From the NCBI GenBank assembly GCA_017416345.1, contig JAFQCR010000015.1, forward strand, positions 1 to 64,000: a stretch of DNA of 64,000 bases, written 5' to 3'. Below, piece after piece: positions 61,399 to 64,000 of this stretch. Below the pieces are notes generated by a model that was not told the DNA's origin, ran no database searches, and worked only from the letters and a program-made list of their open reading frames with translations. The translations under genes and the position numbers were made by a program. Source of the DNA: Clostridia bacterium. Lineage in GTDB: Bacteria; Bacillota; Clostridia; Oscillospirales; Acutalibacteraceae. Each line of letters begins with the position of its first letter. Position 1 is the first letter of the stretch.

Positions 61399-62373
61399 AT
61401 GAAAAAAGTATTAAGTATTATATTTTCGGCTGTGATTTGCCTTGGCGTTATTCTGTTTCCTGCTAATACTAAAGCAGCCGAGGCCGATGTGAAGGTCGGC
61501 CGTGTAAGTCTTAACAGCGGTTGGCTGAATGTCAGAAGCTCGGCTTCGGCATCATCGGAATCATTGGCAAGGCTTGAGAACGGAGCTTATATAACCCTTT
61601 TGAGTAAAAGCGGTGCATGGTGGAGTGTACAGTACGGCGAGAACATGTACGGCTACAGCAGCGCCACTTATATAAAAGAGGTTTCCTCGACTGCAAAATT
61701 TGTCAACATATCATCCGGAACCTTGAATATTAGAAGCGGCGCAGGAACAGGATTTGCAAAGATTGGAAGTCTTGTAAAAAATGAGCAGGTGCAGGTCATT
61801 TCCACCACCGGCAGTTGGAGTTATATTCTGTATGACGGAGTAAAAACAGGATATGTGAGCAGTTGGTATCTTTCCGATGAGCAAATTCAATCGGTCAAAT
61901 ACCCTGCTGTTTCACTTAAAGTTCCAAGCTTTAAGCAGACCGACAGCCGTTGGGCTAATGTTAAGCTCGGTTCGTCGGGCAAGACTATTGCACAGATCGG
62001 CTGTGCTACAACTGGTATTGCGATGATGGAATCCTACCGCACCGGTACAACGATCTATCCCGATGCAATGTCCAAAAAACTAAAGTATACATCTTCGGGT
62101 AGTGTTTATTGGCCGAGCGGATATTCGCAGGTCTCAAGCAGTTATGAATATCTTTTGAGGATATATGAAAAATTGAAATCGGGCAAACCGGTATTGATTG
62201 GCGCAAAGAATAAATACGGCGGACAGCATTGGGTGGTCATTACGGGCTTTAAGGGCGGAAACACACTCTCTGCATCCAATTTTTTGGTCAATGATCCCGG
62301 CTCACAAAACCGAGCAACGCTCCAAGATCTTTATAACACCCACCCCAACTTTTACAAATATTTGTACTACTAA
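61399..62373 (+). CDS. Secreted SH3-domain C39-like cysteine protease
   Basis: The 324-residue protein has a signal peptide (KKVLSIIFSAVICLGVILF, cleavage near TKAA), two bacterial SH3 domains (WLNVRSSASASSESLARL and TLNIRSGAGTGFAKIGSL) and a C39_2-type domain with IGCATTGIAMMESY (Cys), GGQHWVVITGF (His) and LVNDPGS (Asp). It probably binds the cell wall and cuts peptides or proteins there. AAAGGAG precedes the ATG. It ends at a strong terminator. Confidence 0.88.
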   Translation: MKKVLSIIFSAVICLGVILFPANTKAAEADVKVGRVSLNSGWLNVRSSASASSESLARLENGAYITLLSKSGAWWSVQYGENMYGYSSATYIKEVSSTAKFVNISSGTLNIRSGAGTGFAKIGSLVKNEQVQVISTTGSWSYILYDGVKTGYVSSWYLSDEQIQSVKYPAVSLKVPSFKQTDSRWANVKLGSSGKTIAQIGCATTGIAMMESYRTGTTIYPDAMSKKLKYTSSGSVYWPSGYSQVSSSYEYLLRIYEKLKSGKPVLIGAKNKYGGQHWVVITGFKGGNTLSASNFLVNDPGSQNRATLQDLYNTHPNFYKYLYY

Positions 62374-62378
62374 AACAC

Positions 62379-62410
62379 AAACCCGAACAGTCAAAACTGT
62401 TCGGGTTTTC
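62379..62410. terminator. Bidirectional intrinsic terminator
   Basis: AAACCCGAACAGT (62379-62391) pairs with ACTGTTCGGGTTT (62396-62408), between convergent genes. Confidence 0.9.
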
Positions 62411-63175
62411 TTATAATTTTTGCACTATCTTTTTGATAAATTCGCAGAAGAAATAATAAAACGGTATAGTCAAAAACAACAACCACATCGGATGCCACGC
62501 AGATCGGAAAAATCCAAGATACAAATAAACCATTGTCACCAAAACCGGATACGCAAAATGCGAGGCGTTACGTTTGAAGATCGCATCGACCAAAGTGTAA
62601 TAAAGCGGTATAGATAAAAAAACCAACCAACCGAAGCTCCAGCCTCCGCAAATATTAAAGCATCCGAATAAAATATAGGCTATGACGGTCAAGATCGGAT
62701 AAGGAAAATGCTTGAAAGCATAATGAAGCTTTGAAGCCGATTTATTGTTTCCCGGGAAAATATGGCCGTTGGGCAACGGTACATCACGCTTGACCGTATT
62801 TCCTTTGTTGTCCTTGACAAATACACCGTTTTTGTCGATATGAACCTCATTACCTTCCGATTCTATGTGAATGCCTTTCGGCCCAACGATATGTACTGTT
62901 TTTCCACGTTTTTCATCGGTAACATCACAAGTAAAATCTTCGGTTTCTTTTGGGCTGTCAGGTGCCTCCTCTTGACGACCTTTAACAAGCTCGTCAAGCG
63001 TCACTCCGTAAACATCGGCCAAAGCGATAAGATTATCGGTATCGGGAGAAGCCTCGGCACGTTCCCATTTTGAAACAGCCTGACGGGATACACCAATTCT
63101 TTCAGCCAACTCCTCTTGCGAAAGTCCTGCTTTTTTGCGGTACTCCAGCAAACGTTCTGCAGTTTTAAGATTCAT
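62411..63175 (-). CDS. XRE family regulator with membrane helices
   Basis: Residues 1-65 form an XRE helix-turn-helix (LLEYRKKAGLSQEELAERIG, VSRQAVSKWERAEASP). A charged linker with a bacterial beta-rich segment (HIVGPKGIHIESEGNEV) follows. The last 100 residues hold about four membrane helices rich in aromatic residues. This layout is known for small membrane-tethered regulators in Firmicutes. The ATG at 63175 has AAAGGAG; TTG at 63181 is an alternative. Its target is unknown. Confidence 0.85.
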   Translation of the reverse strand: MNLKTAERLLEYRKKAGLSQEELAERIGVSRQAVSKWERAEASPDTDNLIALADVYGVTLDELVKGRQEEAPDSPKETEDFTCDVTDEKRGKTVHIVGPKGIHIESEGNEVHIDKNGVFVKDNKGNTVKRDVPLPNGHIFPGNNKSASKLHYAFKHFPYPILTVIAYILFGCFNICGGWSFGWLVFLSIPLYYTLVDAIFKRNASHFAYPVLVTMVYLYLGFFRSAWHPMWLLFLTIPFYYFFCEFIKKIVQKL

Positions 63176-63276
63176 AATCAATCTCCTTTGCTTTTTGCTG
63201 TTTTCAATTTAGCAAAGTTGAGCGTAAAATACAATACATTCTGGTATTCACAGTCGCAACTATCGGTTGCATTTGG

Positions 63277-64000
63277 CTATTTTACAGCGTTTTTAACAGT
63301 TTCGGAAATCTCATAAAACTCGGACGGCTGTATCTTCAAGACCTCACGGTCATAGCTTAAAATACCGTTGGTCTCGTCCTCAACGTCCGATACCTGCGTA
63401 TAAACAGCGGCGCAAAGACCCATTGGCACAAGCGGCAGGATCTCATTATTATAAAGGTCTGAAATTGCCTTTACAAAGTCTTCCCTACTCTCATATTTTG
63501 CGTAGCCGTAGGTTTGCTCGGTATTAAAAACGTGACCCTCGGGTTTATAGGAATATCCGCCGAACTCCGACAACACAAGAGGTTTATCAGATGCTTTGAG
63601 CTTGACCTTTTTGAAATACACGTGACGGCTGTCAACATCGGTCTTCTTGCGTCTGAACCAACCCGAAGTACTGTCGATAAAGCGGGTGCCGTCCGCTTTT
63701 TTCAGCAATTTATACATTTCATCGGCCTTAAACTGTCCCCAACCTTCGTTGAATATCGTCCAATAGCACACAGAAGGATGGTTTTTGAGCAGTTGTGCAG
63801 TATCAAGCATTGACTTGATAAAAGCACCTCTCGTTTCCTTGTTGCAATGCAAACACTTATCCGACATTTTTTGCAAGCCGACAGTAGGCAAAGCGGTATC
63901 ACGGAAGAAAGAATAATGTCCGTTATTGACCATATCCTGGAAAACTATCATACCCAGCTTATCGCAGTAGTAATAAAACAACTGCGGCTCGAGCTTGATA
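63277..64000 (-). CDS. Glycoside hydrolase family 2 enzyme, truncated by the right edge
   Basis: The frame is open to the window edge, so only the last 240 residues of the TIM barrel are seen. The pattern LEPQLFYYYCDKLGMIVFQD, YWTIFNEGWGQF with the acid/base Glu, and LVLSEFGGYSYKPEGH with the nucleophile Glu fits GH2 beta-galactosidase, glucuronidase or mannosidase enzymes. The ending is close to the barrel, so there are no extra C-terminal domains. No signal peptide can be judged because the N-terminus is missing. Confidence 0.85.
   Translation of the reverse strand, partial: IKLEPQLFYYYCDKLGMIVFQDMVNNGHYSFFRDTALPTVGLQKMSDKCLHCNKETRGAFIKSMLDTAQLLKNHPSVCYWTIFNEGWGQFKADEMYKLLKKADGTRFIDSTSGWFRRKKTDVDSRHVYFKKVKLKASDKPLVLSEFGGYSYKPEGHVFNTEQTYGYAKYESREDFVKAISDLYNNEILPLVPMGLCAAVYTQVSDVEDETNGILSYDREVLKIQPSEFYEISETVKNAVK

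Overview
The window reads as a chromosomal piece of a low-to-mid GC, anaerobic, spore-forming member of the Clostridia, most likely a gut Oscillospiraceae/Ruminococcaceae relative. Signs of this are the Firmicute core block nusB to recN, sporulation genes (spoIIM, yunB, a cwlJ-gerQ pair), an oxygen-defence cluster typical of strict anaerobes, many glycoside hydrolases and secreted proteins, GGAGG-type ribosome binding sites and sigma-A promoters with 17-bp spacers.

Layout. 1-8.1 kb: a truncated secreted protein, two AraC regulators, a prolyl-tRNA editing protein, an RlmA-type methyltransferase and a two-gene glycan cluster (clan GH-A hydrolase plus GH16-like lipoprotein). 8.2-14.2 kb: DUF4317 protein, PrsW protease with a membrane transglutaminase, trxA-trxB, and an Ig-like surface protein. 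14.2-20.3 kb: a 1423-residue, extremely cysteine-rich surface protein, a divergent membrane-bound LuxR regulator, and tRNA-Ser with a palindrome array. 20.4-27.1 kb: VOC protein, fumarase beta subunit, DivIVA-like protein and a two-gene secreted/SipW-type surface operon whose first gene is a paralogue of the truncated gene at the left edge. 27.3-37.8 kb: the housekeeping run nusB, tsaD-like, xseA, xseB, ispA, dxs, tlyA, nadK, argR, recN, tyrS. 37.9-45 kb: gerQ/cwlJ, a tyrosine recombinase, an AT-rich island, a Phd-type antitoxin, xerD and spoIIM. 45.2-51.2 kb: SDR reductase, yunB, a cytidylate-kinase-like protein, tRNA-Leu with a second palindrome array, a VWA protein, an ArsC-like protein, a macro-domain fusion, greA and a YbjN-like protein. 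51.2-56.3 kb: rubredoxin, ferritin, flavodiiron protein, ferredoxin and D-lactate dehydrogenase genes facing a Crp/Fnr regulator. 56.3-64 kb: a VanRS-like two-component system with a C39-like protease, a small gene under Rex-like operators, a CotH lipoprotein, an SH3/C39 protein, an XRE regulator and a truncated GH2 enzyme.

The most unusual region is 40.0-42.9 kb. A 2054-bp unit lies between two 24-bp direct repeats (one mismatch). The left repeat sits in an 11-6-11 inverted site like a Xer/dif site. The unit holds a pMV158-type rolling-circle module: an RHH repressor gene, then rep. It also has two matching opposite-strand small-RNA cassettes (consensus promoter, hairpin, terminator), one in front of rep and one in front of the next gene. 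The 12-bp core of the boundary repeats recurs four to five times over the promoter of the neighbouring tyrosine recombinase. I read this as a mini-plasmid integrated by a Xer-like mechanism. Other points of interest are the cysteine-rich surface protein with its divergent LuxR regulator and repeated operator candidates, two exact Rex-type palindromes plus a DnaA box at one promoter, a ribosome-site-masking hairpin behind the VanRS-like genes, and paired tRNA-linked palindrome arrays.
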